From positions 248,001 through 312,000 of the forward strand of contig JADJYS010000001.1 of the NCBI GenBank assembly GCA_016719645.1: DNA of 64,000 nucleotides, given 5' to 3'. How positions within the stretch are numbered: position 1 is the stretch's first letter; each line of letters begins with the position of its first letter. Shown piece by piece: positions 30,565 through 39,709 of the stretch. Source of the stretch: a bacterium. Lineage in GTDB: Bacteria > Krumholzibacteriota > Krumholzibacteriia > LZORAL124-64-63. The translations under genes and the position numbers were made by a program. Under the pieces are notes generated by a model. The model saw only the letters and a list, made by a program, of their open reading frames with translations, was not told where the DNA came from and ran no database searches.

Positions 30565-31272
30565 ATGCCCACCAAGGACATTCGCTTCCGCAGCCCGCTG
30601 CGGGTCTTCGAGAAGGCCACCGACGGCGGCCTCGGCCGCGGCCACCTGGGCGTGGTGCTGTCCCGCCGCGGCGTCGGCAAGACCGCGCTGCTGGTCGGCA
30701 TGGCGGTCGACGCGCTGCTGCAGGGCCGCAAGGTGCTGCACATCTCCACCGAGGAGTCGATCGAGAAGCTGCGCGCCTTCTACTTCGAGATCTTCCAGCA
30801 CATCTGCGAGAACCAGAAGCTGGAGAACCGCCTCGAGCTGCGCCTGGACCTCGAGCGCAACCGCCACATCCTGGTCTACAACCGCGACTCCTTCTCCCTG
30901 GAGAAGCTGCGCGGGACGGCCGAGTTCCTGCGCGACGCCGCCCACTTCGAGCCCGACATGGTGATCATGGACGGCACGCCGCGCTTCGAGCACTGCGAGG
31001 ACTGGGAGATCGACGGCGTGCTGGCGCTGGCCCGCGACTGGAACACCGAGATCTGGACCTCGTCGCTCACCCACCGCGAGGGCCAGGCCTGCGACGCGCG
31101 CGGCATCCCCCTGTCGGTGGCCCGTTTCGACGACCGCCTGAGCCTGATCGTCGCGCTCGAGTCCGTCGCCGACCACGTGCGGGTGCGCATCCTGAAAGCG
31201 CACGACCGCCCCGAGGCGCCCGACATCAACATGGAGCTGGACCCCCGGACCCTGCTGCTGCGCTGGCGGTGA
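30565..31272 (+). CDS. RecA/KaiC-like P-loop ATPase of unknown function
   Basis: A 235-residue cytoplasmic protein. A Walker A motif (LSRRGVGKTALLVGMAVDALL), HISTEESIEKLRAFYFE and a Walker B-like strand PDMVIMDGTPRFE are laid out as in the RecA/RadA/KaiC superfamily. The last third (WTSSLTHREG, RFDDRLSLIVALE, ILKAHDRPEAPDI) completes the core without a DNA-binding or zinc domain. I do not recognise a named family. Start ATG 30565 with GGAGAGGA upstream. It is placed directly after fusA and before yggS in one strand run, which hints at a housekeeping role. Confidence 0.75.
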   Translation: MPTKDIRFRSPLRVFEKATDGGLGRGHLGVVLSRRGVGKTALLVGMAVDALLQGRKVLHISTEESIEKLRAFYFEIFQHICENQKLENRLELRLDLERNRHILVYNRDSFSLEKLRGTAEFLRDAAHFEPDMVIMDGTPRFEHCEDWEIDGVLALARDWNTEIWTSSLTHREGQACDARGIPLSVARFDDRLSLIVALESVADHVRVRILKAHDRPEAPDINMELDPRTLLLRWR

Positions 31273-31311
31273 CCGGCGCGGCGCGGCGCCCGGGCCGACC
31301 GGGAGGCCGGC

Positions 31312-32028
31312 ATGACTGACGTCGCGGACAACCTGCTGCGCGTCCGGGACCGCCTGGCGGCCGCCTGCGCCCGTTCGGGCCGGGCGGCCGCGTCCGTCAG
31401 GCTGGTCGCGGTCAGCAAGCGCGTCCCGCTGGACCGGGTGGCCGAGGCCGTCGCCTGCGGCCAGCTGGACCTGGGGGAGAACCGGATCCAGGACGCGCTG
31501 CCGCGCCGGGACGAGCTGGCGGCGCGGCTGGGCCCCGCCGCGGCGGCGGGCCTGCGCTGGCACTTCATCGGCCCCTTGCAGAGCAACAAGGTGCGCAAGG
31601 CCGTCGGCGCCTTCGCGCTGATCCACGCCGTCGATTCCCCGGCGCTCGCCGGCCGCATCTCGCAGGTGGCGCTGGAGCTGGGAGTGCGCCAGCCCGTCCT
31701 GCTGGAGGTCAACGCCGCCCGCGAGCCGGGCAAGATCGGCCTCGCGCCGGACGCGGCCGTCGCCGCGGCCGTCGCCGCCGCCGCGCTGCCGGGCCTGGAT
31801 CTGCGCGGGATGATGGCCATGGCCCGCCAGGGCGCGCCGTCGGCCGAGCTGGGCGCGACCTTCGCCCTCGTGCGGCGCCTCGCCGAGGCGGCCCGCGCGG
31901 CCACCGGCCTCGCGCTGCCCGAGCTGAGCCTGGGGATGTCCGACGATTTCGAGATCGCGATCGCCGAGGGAGCGACCCTGGTGCGCCTGGGCACCGCCGT
32001 GTTCGGGGAGCGGACGGCCGGGGACTGA
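31312..32028 (+). CDS. YggS/PLPBP family pyridoxal-phosphate homeostasis protein
   Basis: A 238-residue single-domain PLP protein with the alanine-racemase-like barrel. It shows the PLP-lysine motif VRLVAVSKRVPLDRVAEAV, LGENRIQDAL, LRWHFIGPLQSNKVRKAV, and the C-terminal phosphate-binding LSLGMSDDFEIAIAEGATLVRLGTAVFG. The family buffers PLP and influences amino-acid pools rather than acting as an enzyme. It is commonly found next to yggT-like genes, as here (27 bases). Confidence 0.93.
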   Translation: MTDVADNLLRVRDRLAAACARSGRAAASVRLVAVSKRVPLDRVAEAVACGQLDLGENRIQDALPRRDELAARLGPAAAAGLRWHFIGPLQSNKVRKAVGAFALIHAVDSPALAGRISQVALELGVRQPVLLEVNAAREPGKIGLAPDAAVAAAVAAAALPGLDLRGMMAMARQGAPSAELGATFALVRRLAEAARAATGLALPELSLGMSDDFEIAIAEGATLVRLGTAVFGERTAGD

Positions 32029-32055
32029 GCCGCGCCGTCGCAAGGGGAGGGAAAC

Positions 32056-32304
32056 GTGCTGCTGCGCCTGTTGCTCGCCTGCTGCGAGGTCTACAGCTGG
32101 CTGATCATCGCCCGGGTGGTCATCAGCTGGCTCAACCCCTCGCCCCGCCACGAGATCCTGGTGATGGTCTGCCGGGTCACCGACCCCCTGCTCGACCTGC
32201 TGCGCCCCCTGATCCCGCTGCGCGGCCTGGACCTGTCGCCCATCCTGGCCCTGCTGCTGGTCCGGCTGGGCTGCGCCCTGCTGACGAAGCTCCTGGCCGG
32301 CTAG
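32056..32304 (+). CDS. YggT family inner-membrane protein
   Basis: An 82-residue protein with two membrane segments (LLLACCEVYSWLIIARVVISW; LDLSPILALLLVRLGCALL) around the family motif NPSPRHEILVMVCRVTDPLL and LRPLIPLRG. YggT proteins are linked to membrane/cell-division housekeeping and osmotic tolerance; the mechanism is unknown. GTG 32056 is preceded by GGGGAGGG. Confidence 0.88.
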   Translation: MLLRLLLACCEVYSWLIIARVVISWLNPSPRHEILVMVCRVTDPLLDLLRPLIPLRGLDLSPILALLLVRLGCALLTKLLAG

Positions 32305-32447
32305 GCGGCGCGCCGGGGCCGTCCCGGAGGCGATTGTCCTTCCCCCTGGTCCGCCCGCATGCTAGGTTTCCTCGTTTCCAGACGGTGGGCGGCCCCGCGG
32401 CGCCGCCGGCCACCCAGCCCGGGGGCGTCACAGCCCGGAGGTCGGAC

Positions 32448-33290
32448 TTGCACGAGACGTGGACGCAGATCCAGGAAGCCGTCGCCTTCCTGCGCGGGCG
32501 CTGCCCGCTGGAGCCCGAGGTGGGGCTGATCCTGGGCACCGGCCTCGGCGCCCTGGCCGACAAGATCGAAGCCGAGTGCACGCTGGACTACGCCGAGATC
32601 CCGCACTTCGCCAGCTCGACGGTGCAGAGCCACCACGGCCGCTTCGTCTTCGGCACCCTCGGCGGCCGCCGCGTGGTGGCCATGCAGGGCCGCGTCCACT
32701 ACTACGAGGGCTACACCATGCGCCAGATCACCCTGCCGGTGCGGGTGATGCGCGCGCTCGGCGCCGGGACGCTGGTGATGTCCAACGCGGTCGGCGGCAT
32801 GGACCCGCACCTGCGACCCGGGGACATGACGGTCATCACCGACCACATCAACCTCATGGGCGACAACCCGCTGCTCGGCCCCAACGACGAGCGCCTGGGC
32901 GTCCGCTTCCCCGACATGAGCGAGCCCTACGACCGCGCGCTGCTGGAGCTGGCCGAGACGACGGCCCTGGAGCTCGGCCTGCCGCTGCACCGGGCCGTCT
33001 ACGTGGCGGTCGCCGGCCCGAACCTCGAGACCGCGGCCGAGTACCGCTTCCTGCGCGCGATCGGCGCCGACACCGTCGGGATGTCGATGGTGCCGGAGTG
33101 CCTGGTCGCGGTGCACGGCGGCATGCGGGTGCTCGGCCTGTCGGCGGTGACCGACGCCTGCTTCCCCGACGCCCTGCACCCCGCGGACGTCGACGGCATC
33201 ATCCGCACCGCCGCGCTGATCGAGCCGAAGCTCTGCCGCCTGGTGACCGAACTGCTGCGACGGCTCCCGCCCGCGGGCGGGGCCGCCTAG
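32448..33290 (+). CDS. Purine nucleoside phosphorylase, trimeric type
   Basis: A 280-residue enzyme splitting (deoxy)guanosine/inosine with phosphate. Motifs: VGLILGTGLGALADKI (phosphate loop), SSTVQSHHGRFVFGTLGG, AMQGRVHYYEGYTM, LVMSNAVGGMDPHLRPGDM, DHINLMGDNPLLGPND, YVAVAGPNLETAAEYRFLR, DTVGMSMVPECLVA (substrate Glu/Met region) and LSAVTDAC. TTG 32448 is the likely start, as GGAGG lies 6 bases before it and no ATG fits the family N-terminus. The ileS gene starts 10 bases after its stop. Confidence 0.93.
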   Translation: MHETWTQIQEAVAFLRGRCPLEPEVGLILGTGLGALADKIEAECTLDYAEIPHFASSTVQSHHGRFVFGTLGGRRVVAMQGRVHYYEGYTMRQITLPVRVMRALGAGTLVMSNAVGGMDPHLRPGDMTVITDHINLMGDNPLLGPNDERLGVRFPDMSEPYDRALLELAETTALELGLPLHRAVYVAVAGPNLETAAEYRFLRAIGADTVGMSMVPECLVAVHGGMRVLGLSAVTDACFPDALHPADVDGIIRTAALIEPKLCRLVTELLRRLPPAGGAA

Positions 33291-33300
33291 GACGGAAGGC

Positions 33301-36300
33301 ATGACCAACGAGACGCCGCGCTACGCGCCGCTGGCCCGCAAGATCCACGACGCCGAGTCCGAGCGCCTGGTCAGCGCGTTCTGGCGCGAGCACGACGTGT
33401 TCCGCCGCAGCATCGCCGAGCGCGCGGGCCGGCCCGACTGGGTCTTCTACGAAGGGCCGCCGACGGCCAACGGCCTGCCGGGCGTGCACCACGTGGCCGC
33501 GCGCCTGACCAAGGACATCGCCTGCCGCTACAAGACCATGACCGGGCACCGCGTGCTGCGCAAGGCGGGCTGGGACACCCACGGCCTGCCGGTCGAGCGC
33601 TCGGTCGAGAAGCAGTTGGGCATCCAGGGGCGTGAGGCCATCGAGGCCTACGGCCTGGAGGCCTTCAACGCCAAGTGTCGCGAGAGCGTGTGGGCCTGCA
33701 AGGCGGAGTGGGACGAGTTCACCGAGCGGCTGGGCTACTGGGTGGACCTCGACGACCCCTACATCACCTACCAGGACAACTACATCGAGTCGGTCTGGTG
33801 GATCCTGTCCCGCTTCGCGGCCGAGGGCCTGCTCTACCGCGGCCACAAGGTCGTGCCCTACTGCCCGAGCTGCGGCACGCCCCTGTCGAGCCACGAGACC
33901 GCCAGCGGCTACCGCACCGTCGAGGACCCGAGCATCTTCGTGAAGCTCAAGGCCGTCGACGCCGACGAGCACTTCCTGACCTGGACGACCACGCCCTGGA
34001 CCCTGCCCTCGAACGTGGCCCTGGCCGTCGGCGCGGACCACGACTACGTGCGGGTGCGCCACGGCGACGACGTGCTGGTCCTGGCCGAGGCGCGCCTCGG
34101 CGTGCTGGACGCGGGCACGCCGACCGAGGTGCTCGGCCGCTGCAAGGGCCGCGACCTGGTCGGCCGCCGCTACGAGCAGCTGTTCCCGCTGCTGCCGGTC
34201 CCGGCCGGCAAGGAAGCGTTCAAGATCGTGGCCGCCGACTTCGTCACGCTCGACAGCGGCTCGGGCATCGTCCACCTGGCGCCCGCCTTCGGCGAGGACG
34301 ACTACCAGGCCGGCCTGCGCGAGAACCTGGCCTTCTTCAGCCCGGTCGACGCGGCGGGGCGCTTCACCGACGAGGTGCCGCCCTACGCCGGCCGCGCCGT
34401 CAAGGAGTCCGACCGGCAGATCATCCGCGACCTGCGCGCCCGGGGCTGCCTGCTGCGCGAGGAGGGCTACACCCACGAGTACCCCTTCCACGACCGCTGC
34501 GGCAACCCGCTGATCTACTACGCCACGCCGAGCTGGTTCATCCGCACCAGCGAGCTGCGCGAGAAGCTGCTGGCCGCGAACGCCGACATCCGCTGGGCGC
34601 CGCCGGAGGTGGGCAGCGGCCGCTTCGGCAACTGGCTGGCCGGCAACATCGACTGGTCGCTCAGCCGCAACCGGTTCTGGGGCACGCCGCTGAACGTCTG
34701 GATCTGCGACGCCTGCGGCGAGCAGCACCTGCCGACCTGCCGCGACGACCTCACGAAGCTCACGGGAACGGACCAGTCGCGGCTCGACCTGCACCGGCCC
34801 TTCGTCGACGACCTGACCTTCCCCTGCGCGCGGGCGGGCTGCGGCGGCGTCATGCGGCGCACGCCCGAGGTCATCGACTGCTGGTTCGACAGCGGGGCCA
34901 TGCCCTTCGCCCAGTACCACTACCCGTTCGAGAACCGCGAGCTGTTCGAGAGCCAGTACCCGGCCGACTTCATCAGCGAGGGCATCGACCAGACCCGCGG
35001 CTGGTTCTACACGATGCTGGTGATCGGCACCTTCCTGACCGGGCGCAGCAGCTACAAGAGCTGCCTGACCATCGAGCTGGTGCTGGACAAGCACGGCAAG
35101 AAGATGTCCAAGAGCCTGGGCAACACCGTCGAGCCGATGGCGCTGATGCGCGAGCACGGGGCCGACGCCCTGCGCTGGTACATGCTGACCGTCTCGCCGC
35201 TGTGGACCCCGACCCGCTTCGACGCCGAGGGCGTGGCCGAGGCGCGCCGCAAGCTGCTGGCGACGCTGGAGAACGTCTACTCCTTCTTCTCGCTCTACGC
35301 GAACCTCGACGACTGGGACCCGCGCGACGGCGGCCCCGCCGCCCCGTCGCTGCTCGACCGCTGGGTGCTGAGCCGCCTGCACAGCACCGCGGCGGAGGCC
35401 CGCGCGGCCCTCGAGGGAGATGAACTTCACGCGCGCCGCCAAGGCGATCGGCGCCTTCGTGATCGACGACGTCAGCAACTGGTACGTGCGCCTGTCGCGC
35501 CGCCGGTTCTGGCAGGGGGAGACCACGCCCGACAAGCGCGCCGCGTTCGCGACGCTGTTCGAGGTGCTGGACGGCGCGGCGCGGCTGCTCGCCCCGATGA
35601 TCCCGTTCACCGCCGAGGAGATCTACCGGGCGCTGCACGGCGGCGGCGAGCGCTCGGTCCACCTCGCGGACTACCCCGCGTGCGACGCGTCGCGCGTCGA
35701 CGCGCCGCTCGAAGCGGTCATGGCCGCGGCGCAGGCCGCGGTCGGCGTGGGCCGCAGCCTGCGCCAGGACGCCCAGATCCGCACCCGCCAGCCGCTGGGG
35801 CGGCTGCTCCTGCACGCCGACGACGGGCGCGCCGCGGCGCTGCTCGGCGACCCGGACCTGCGCGGCATCCTGGCCGAGGAGCTGAACATCAAGGAGATCG
35901 CCGCGCTGGACGATCCCCTGCGCGTCGCCCGCCTGACGGCCAAGGCCGATTTCCGGGCCCTCGGACCGCGCTTCGGCAAGCGCGCGCCGGCCGCCGGCCG
36001 CGCCATCGCGGCGATGACGCCGCAGCAGGCCCTCGCCCTGCGCCGCACGGGCTCGGTCGCCCTGGACATCGAGGGCGTGACCGAGAGCATCACCTTCGAC
36101 GAGGCGCGCGTCGCGGAGGAGGGGCTGGCCCCCTTCGTGGCCGGCTCCGCCGACGGGATGACCGTGGCGCTGGACACGACGCTGGACGAGGCGCTGCGGG
36201 ACGAGGGCCTCGCCCGCGAGGTCATCAACCGGGTGCAGAACCTGCGCAAGAAGAGCGGGTTCGCGGTCGCCGACCGCATCCGCCTGGCGGTCGCCGGCGA

Positions 36301-36460
36301 AGGCGACGCGCGGCGGGCCCTGGACCGCTTCGGGGAGAGGATCGCGGGCGAGACGCTGGCGCAGCTGGTCGCAGCCTCGCCGGACCTGCCCCACACCGAC
36401 AGTTTCGAGGTCGACGGCGTCGCCATCGAGGTGGCCATCGCCCGGCTGGCCAACATCTGA
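33301..36460 (+). CDS. ileS: Isoleucyl-tRNA synthetase, eukaryote-like type 2, with a +1 frameshift
   Basis: Charges tRNA-Ile. The first frame carries the class I signature region EGPPTANGLPGVHHVAARLT (HIGH equivalent GVHH), the editing domain (LTWTTTPWTLPSNVALAVG) and LDKHGKKMSKSLGNTVEP (KMSKS). The motif style matches type 2 enzymes, the mupirocin-tolerant branch. Near 35415 the frame shifts: after ARAALEG the anticodon-binding domain continues as EMNFTRAAKAIGAFVIDD and NWYVRLSRRRFWQGET in the next frame, to TGA 36458-36460. One base is in excess; corrected length is 1052 residues. As the gene is essential, an assembly error is the likely cause. Confidence 0.93.
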
Positions 36461-36469
36461 GGAGGGACC

Positions 36470-36847
36470 ATGCGCAAGACCGAGCTCGAGCGGTTCCAGA
36501 AACTCATCACGGAGGAGAAGGAGCGCGTCGAGAAGTCGCTCGCCAAGCACACGAAGATCATCCACCACGAGGGGGAGGACTTCGGGGGCGACCTGGCCAA
36601 GGCCCACTCGAACCACATGGCCGACCAGGGCAGCGACGAGTTCCAGTACGAGACCACGATCCAGTTCGCCAGCAGCGAGGGCCGCTACCTCTACCAGCTG
36701 GAGCAGGCCCTGCTGCGCATCGAGGACCGCAGCTACGGGGTCTGCACCGGCTGCGGGGCGCAGATCGGGCTGGAGCGCCTGAAGGCCAAGCTCGACGCCA
36801 GGCTCTGCATCGAATGCAAGGAGCGCGAGGAGAAGGAGCGGCATTGA
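36470..36847 (+). CDS. DksA/TraR-type zinc-finger protein
   Basis: A 125-residue protein: residues 1-80 are a charged helical (coiled-coil-like) N-terminus (RKTELERFQKLITEEKERVE), and residues 85-120 a zinc finger, GVCTGCGAQIGLERLKAKLD plus CIECKEREEK (C-x2-C, x17-20, C-x2-C). It resembles the short DksA/YteA-like proteins that bind the RNA polymerase secondary channel. It lies between ileS and lspA, and its stop overlaps the TTG start of lspA. Confidence 0.88.
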   Translation: MRKTELERFQKLITEEKERVEKSLAKHTKIIHHEGEDFGGDLAKAHSNHMADQGSDEFQYETTIQFASSEGRYLYQLEQALLRIEDRSYGVCTGCGAQIGLERLKAKLDARLCIECKEREEKERH

Positions 36848-37428
36848 GACGCCCCCGCCCCGGATCCCTCCTCCGCGGAGCCCCCTGGCTGCTGGCGCCC
36901 CTGGTGCTCGTGGCGGACTTCGCCACCAAGCGCCTGGTGCTGGCCAACGCCGACCGCCTCGCCCGGCCCGTGGAGTTCCTCGGCGACGTGGCCCGCTTCG
37001 CCTACGTCCGCAACCCCGGGGCCGCGATGGGCCTGCCGCTGGGCGGACGCGGCTTCCTGATCGGCGTCAGCCTGCTGGCGGCGGTGGTCCTGGCGGTGCT
37101 CTACCGCCGCACCGAGCCGCGGCACCGTCTGCGCCGCTGCGCGCTCGCCGCCATCATGGGCGGCGCGCTGGGCAACCTCGTCGACCGGGCCTTTTACGGC
37201 GGGCTGGTCGTCGATTTCATCGACCTGGGCGTCGGCGCCCACCGCTTCTACACCTTCAACGTGGCGGACATGGGCGTGACGCTCGGCGGCGCGGCCCTGT
37301 TCCTTTCGCTGTGGCGGGAGGAGCGCCCGTCCGGCGCCGCCCGCGCCGGCGCCGCCGACCCTGCCCTGAACGACGCCGCCGCGGAACCCGCGCCCGGCTC
37401 CTCCGACCCGGGACGCCGCGATGACTGA
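36844..37428 (+). CDS. lspA: Prolipoprotein signal peptidase (signal peptidase II)
   Basis: A 194-residue inner-membrane aspartyl protease that cleaves lipoprotein signal peptides. It has the four expected membrane segments and the conserved blocks VADFATKRLV, YVRNPGAAMG, GGALGNLVDRAFYGGLVVDF (first catalytic Asp) and FYTFNVADMGVTLGG (second catalytic Asp). The last 35 residues are an extra Ala/Pro-rich tail. Start TTG 36844 overlaps the stop of the zinc-finger gene; its end overlaps the start of rluD by 8 bases (ATGACTGA). Confidence 0.92.
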   Translation: MRRPRPGSLLRGAPWLLAPLVLVADFATKRLVLANADRLARPVEFLGDVARFAYVRNPGAAMGLPLGGRGFLIGVSLLAAVVLAVLYRRTEPRHRLRRCALAAIMGGALGNLVDRAFYGGLVVDFIDLGVGAHRFYTFNVADMGVTLGGAALFLSLWREERPSGAARAGAADPALNDAAAEPAPGSSDPGRRDD

Positions 37429-38401
37429 AGACGGACAGGCCCCGCTCACCTTCACGGTCACGGCGCCGGAGGCGGACAGCCGCCTCGATATGCTGCTGGT
37501 CGAACGGATGCCCGAGCTGTCGCGCAGCCGGATCCAGCGCGCGCTCGCCTCGGGCGCCGCCACGGTCGACGGCCGCCCGCGCCCCAGCAACTACCGCGTC
37601 CACGGCGGCAGCCTGGTCGTGTTCACGCCGCCGGCGCCGCCGGCGCCCTACCTGGGCGCGCAGGACATCCCGCTGCGCGTGGTCCACTGCGACGAGCACC
37701 TGGTGGTGATCGACAAGCCCGCCGGGATGGTCGTGCACCCCGCGCCCGGCCACCGCTCCGGGACCATGGTCAACGCGCTGCTGCACCTGTTCGGCGACCT
37801 GCCCGGGGACAGCGCCCGCGCCGGCCTGGTGCACCGCCTGGACAAGGACACCTCCGGCCTGCTGGCCGTGGCCCGCACCGATCTCGCCCACCGCGGCCTG
37901 TCCGCCCAGCTGCGCGCGCGCACGCTCGGCCGCACCTACGCCGTGGTGAGCTGGGGCCAGTGGGACGCCGACGAGGGGCTCCTGTCCGAGCCGATCGGGC
38001 GCCACCCCCACCGCCGCCGCATGATGGCGGTGGTCGCCGGCGGCCGGCCCGCCGGCACGCGCTACCGCGTGCTGGAGGACTTCGGGTTCGTGCAGCACTG
38101 CGAGGCGGAGCTGCAGACCGGCCGCACCCACCAGATCCGCGTCCACTTCGCGCACGGCCACCACCCCGTGGTCGGGGACCGGCTGTACGGGGAGGACGCC
38201 CGCGAGCGCCTCGTGCACCCGCTGGACCGCCACGCGGCCCAGGCCATGGTCGCGCGGGCCGGCCGCCAGATGCTGCACGCGCGCGAGCTGCGCCTCGAGC
38301 ACCCGGCCACGGGCGAGCCGCTCGTCTTCGTCTCGGAACTGCCGGCGGATTTCGCCGAGGTGCTGGAGATCCTGCGCCGCTCGGCCCCGCGGGCGGACTA
38401 G
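37421..38401 (+). CDS. rluD: RluD-family rRNA pseudouridine synthase
   Basis: A 326-residue enzyme. Residues 15-80 form an S4 RNA-binding domain (SRLDMLLVERMPELSRSRIQ); residues 90-310 the catalytic domain, with IDKPAGMVVHPAPGH, the catalytic Asp in GLVHRLDKDTSGLLAVART, and the late motif LQTGRTHQIRVHFAHGHHPV followed by GDRLYG. RluD modifies 23S rRNA helix 69; the exact targets here are inferred from family. It is translationally coupled to lspA, a common pair in bacteria. Confidence 0.93.
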   Translation: MTEDGQAPLTFTVTAPEADSRLDMLLVERMPELSRSRIQRALASGAATVDGRPRPSNYRVHGGSLVVFTPPAPPAPYLGAQDIPLRVVHCDEHLVVIDKPAGMVVHPAPGHRSGTMVNALLHLFGDLPGDSARAGLVHRLDKDTSGLLAVARTDLAHRGLSAQLRARTLGRTYAVVSWGQWDADEGLLSEPIGRHPHRRRMMAVVAGGRPAGTRYRVLEDFGFVQHCEAELQTGRTHQIRVHFAHGHHPVVGDRLYGEDARERLVHPLDRHAAQAMVARAGRQMLHARELRLEHPATGEPLVFVSELPADFAEVLEILRRSAPRAD

Positions 38402-38429
38402 GGACGCCGGTCCCGCGGCCGCTTCGGGC

Positions 38430-38458
38430 TGGACACGGCGGTCGCCGGTCCGTATCCT
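38430..38458 (+). promoter_or_regulatory. Candidate promoter of the anti-sigma antagonist operon
   Basis: TGGACA (38430-38435), 17-base spacer, TATCCT (38453-38458), about 40 bases before the GTG start at 38500. Confidence 0.5.
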
Positions 38459-38499
38459 CGCAGACGGATCGCGCCGCTGGTGCGCGGGAAGGAGTCCAG

Positions 38500-38838
38500 G
38501 TGAAGATCAAGGAACGCAAGCGCGACGGCGTGGTGATCCTCGAACTCAACGGCAAGCTGATGGGCGGGCCCGACGCCGCGGCGTTCAACGATACGCTCAA
38601 GACCCTGATCCACGAGGGCCACCGGAACATCCTGGTCGACCTGGCCCGGGTCAACTGGGTCAACAGCACGGGCCTCGGCATCCTGATCTCCGGCTACTCG
38701 ACGGTGCGGCGAGGCGGCGGCGACCTGCGGCTGCTGAACGTGTCCGAGCGCGTGGAGAGCATCTTCATGGTCTCGAAGCTCCACACCGTGTTCGTCTCCT
38801 TCTCGAACGAGGAAGAAGCCGTCCGCAGCTTCGCCTAG
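38500..38838 (+). CDS. Anti-sigma factor antagonist (STAS domain, SpoIIAA/RsbV-like)
   Basis: A 112-residue STAS protein: VVILELNGKLMGGPDAAAF, HRNILVDLARVNWVNSTGLG (the regulatory Ser in NSTGLGIL) and the C-terminal RVESIFMVSKLHTVFVSF. It would bind an anti-sigma kinase when unphosphorylated. GTG 38500 is chosen with GGAAGGAG upstream. The partner kinase gene follows 9 bases downstream, so the pair is a partner-switching module; no sigma-factor gene is visible here. Confidence 0.92.
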   Translation: MKIKERKRDGVVILELNGKLMGGPDAAAFNDTLKTLIHEGHRNILVDLARVNWVNSTGLGILISGYSTVRRGGGDLRLLNVSERVESIFMVSKLHTVFVSFSNEEEAVRSFA

Positions 38839-38847
38839 GGAGTCGCC

Positions 38848-39279
38848 ATGTCCGGTGCGAACGTGACTTCCCAGCGGGTCGAACTGAAGCTGCCCAGCCG
38901 CCTGCTGTTCCTCGGCGTGCCCGACGCGATCCTGATGGAGCTGGCCGGCGACCTGCCGTTCGAGCAGAAGGACATCGACGAGCTGAGCACGGCCGTCATC
39001 GAGGCCTGCACCAACGCCATGGAGCACGGCAACGGCATGGCGCAGGAGCGCCACGTCGAGTTGCACTTCCTCTTCGGCCCCGACGAGATCCGCGTCACGG
39101 TCCTGGACCAGGGACCCGGCTTCGACTTCCGCAACTGGCAGCCGCCCGACGGCCTGATGCGCGAGCGCGGCCGCGGCATCACGATCATGCGCGGCTTCAC
39201 CGACGAGCTGACCTACGACCACGCGCCCGACGGGCGCTTCCGCGTCCAGCTGGTGAAGCGCCGCTCCCGGCAGGACTGA
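38848..39279 (+). CDS. Anti-sigma factor serine kinase (RsbW-like HATPase_c)
   Basis: A 143-residue GHKL ATPase. It has the N-box STAVIEACTNAMEHGNG, the G1-type VTVLDQGPGFDF and the G2-type RGRGITIMRGFTDEL. It would phosphorylate the STAS protein encoded just upstream and sequester a sigma factor or other target. Start ATG 38848. The ruvX gene begins 1 base after its stop. Confidence 0.92.
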   Translation: MSGANVTSQRVELKLPSRLLFLGVPDAILMELAGDLPFEQKDIDELSTAVIEACTNAMEHGNGMAQERHVELHFLFGPDEIRVTVLDQGPGFDFRNWQPPDGLMRERGRGITIMRGFTDELTYDHAPDGRFRVQLVKRRSRQD

Positions 39280-39280
39280 C

Positions 39281-39709
39281 GTGGGCGCCGTGCTCGCCCT
39301 GGACTACGGCACCAGCCGCATCGGCGTCGCGATCAGCGATCCCACCCGCACGCTCGCCACGGCGGTCGCGGTCCACCGCGCCGGCCGCGACGGCCCGGTC
39401 GCCGCCTTCCTGGCGGCCTTGGTCCGCGAACGCGGCGTCGACCAGCTGGTGGTCGGGCTGCCGCTGACCGCCGACGGCAGGGTGGGGGAGATCGCCGCGC
39501 GGGCCGAGCGCTTCGCCCGCAAGCTGGGGGAGGACCTGGGTTTGCCGGTCGCCATGGTCGACGAGCGCTATTCGACGCAGGAGGCCGAGCGCCTGCTGCG
39601 CGGTCCCGGGCGCCGGCGCAGCCGCGAGGCGCCCGACGCGGTCGCCGCGGAGCTGATCCTGCAGCAGTACCTCGACGCCGGGAACGCCGGCCGGGACGGC
39701 GGCGCATGA
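39281..39709 (+). CDS. ruvX: Holliday junction resolvase-like RNase-H-fold nuclease (RuvX/YqgF)
   Basis: A 142-residue protein with the family blocks VLALDYGTSRIGVAISDPTR (first catalytic Asp), QLVVGLPLTADGRVGEIA, GLPVAMVDERYSTQEAERLL and DAVAAELILQQYL (C-terminal acidic residue). Family roles include pre-16S rRNA end processing and Holliday-junction cleavage. Start GTG 39281; its stop overlaps the start of mltG (ATGA), a neighbour seen in many genomes. Confidence 0.92.
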   Translation: MGAVLALDYGTSRIGVAISDPTRTLATAVAVHRAGRDGPVAAFLAALVRERGVDQLVVGLPLTADGRVGEIAARAERFARKLGEDLGLPVAMVDERYSTQEAERLLRGPGRRRSREAPDAVAAELILQQYLDAGNAGRDGGA

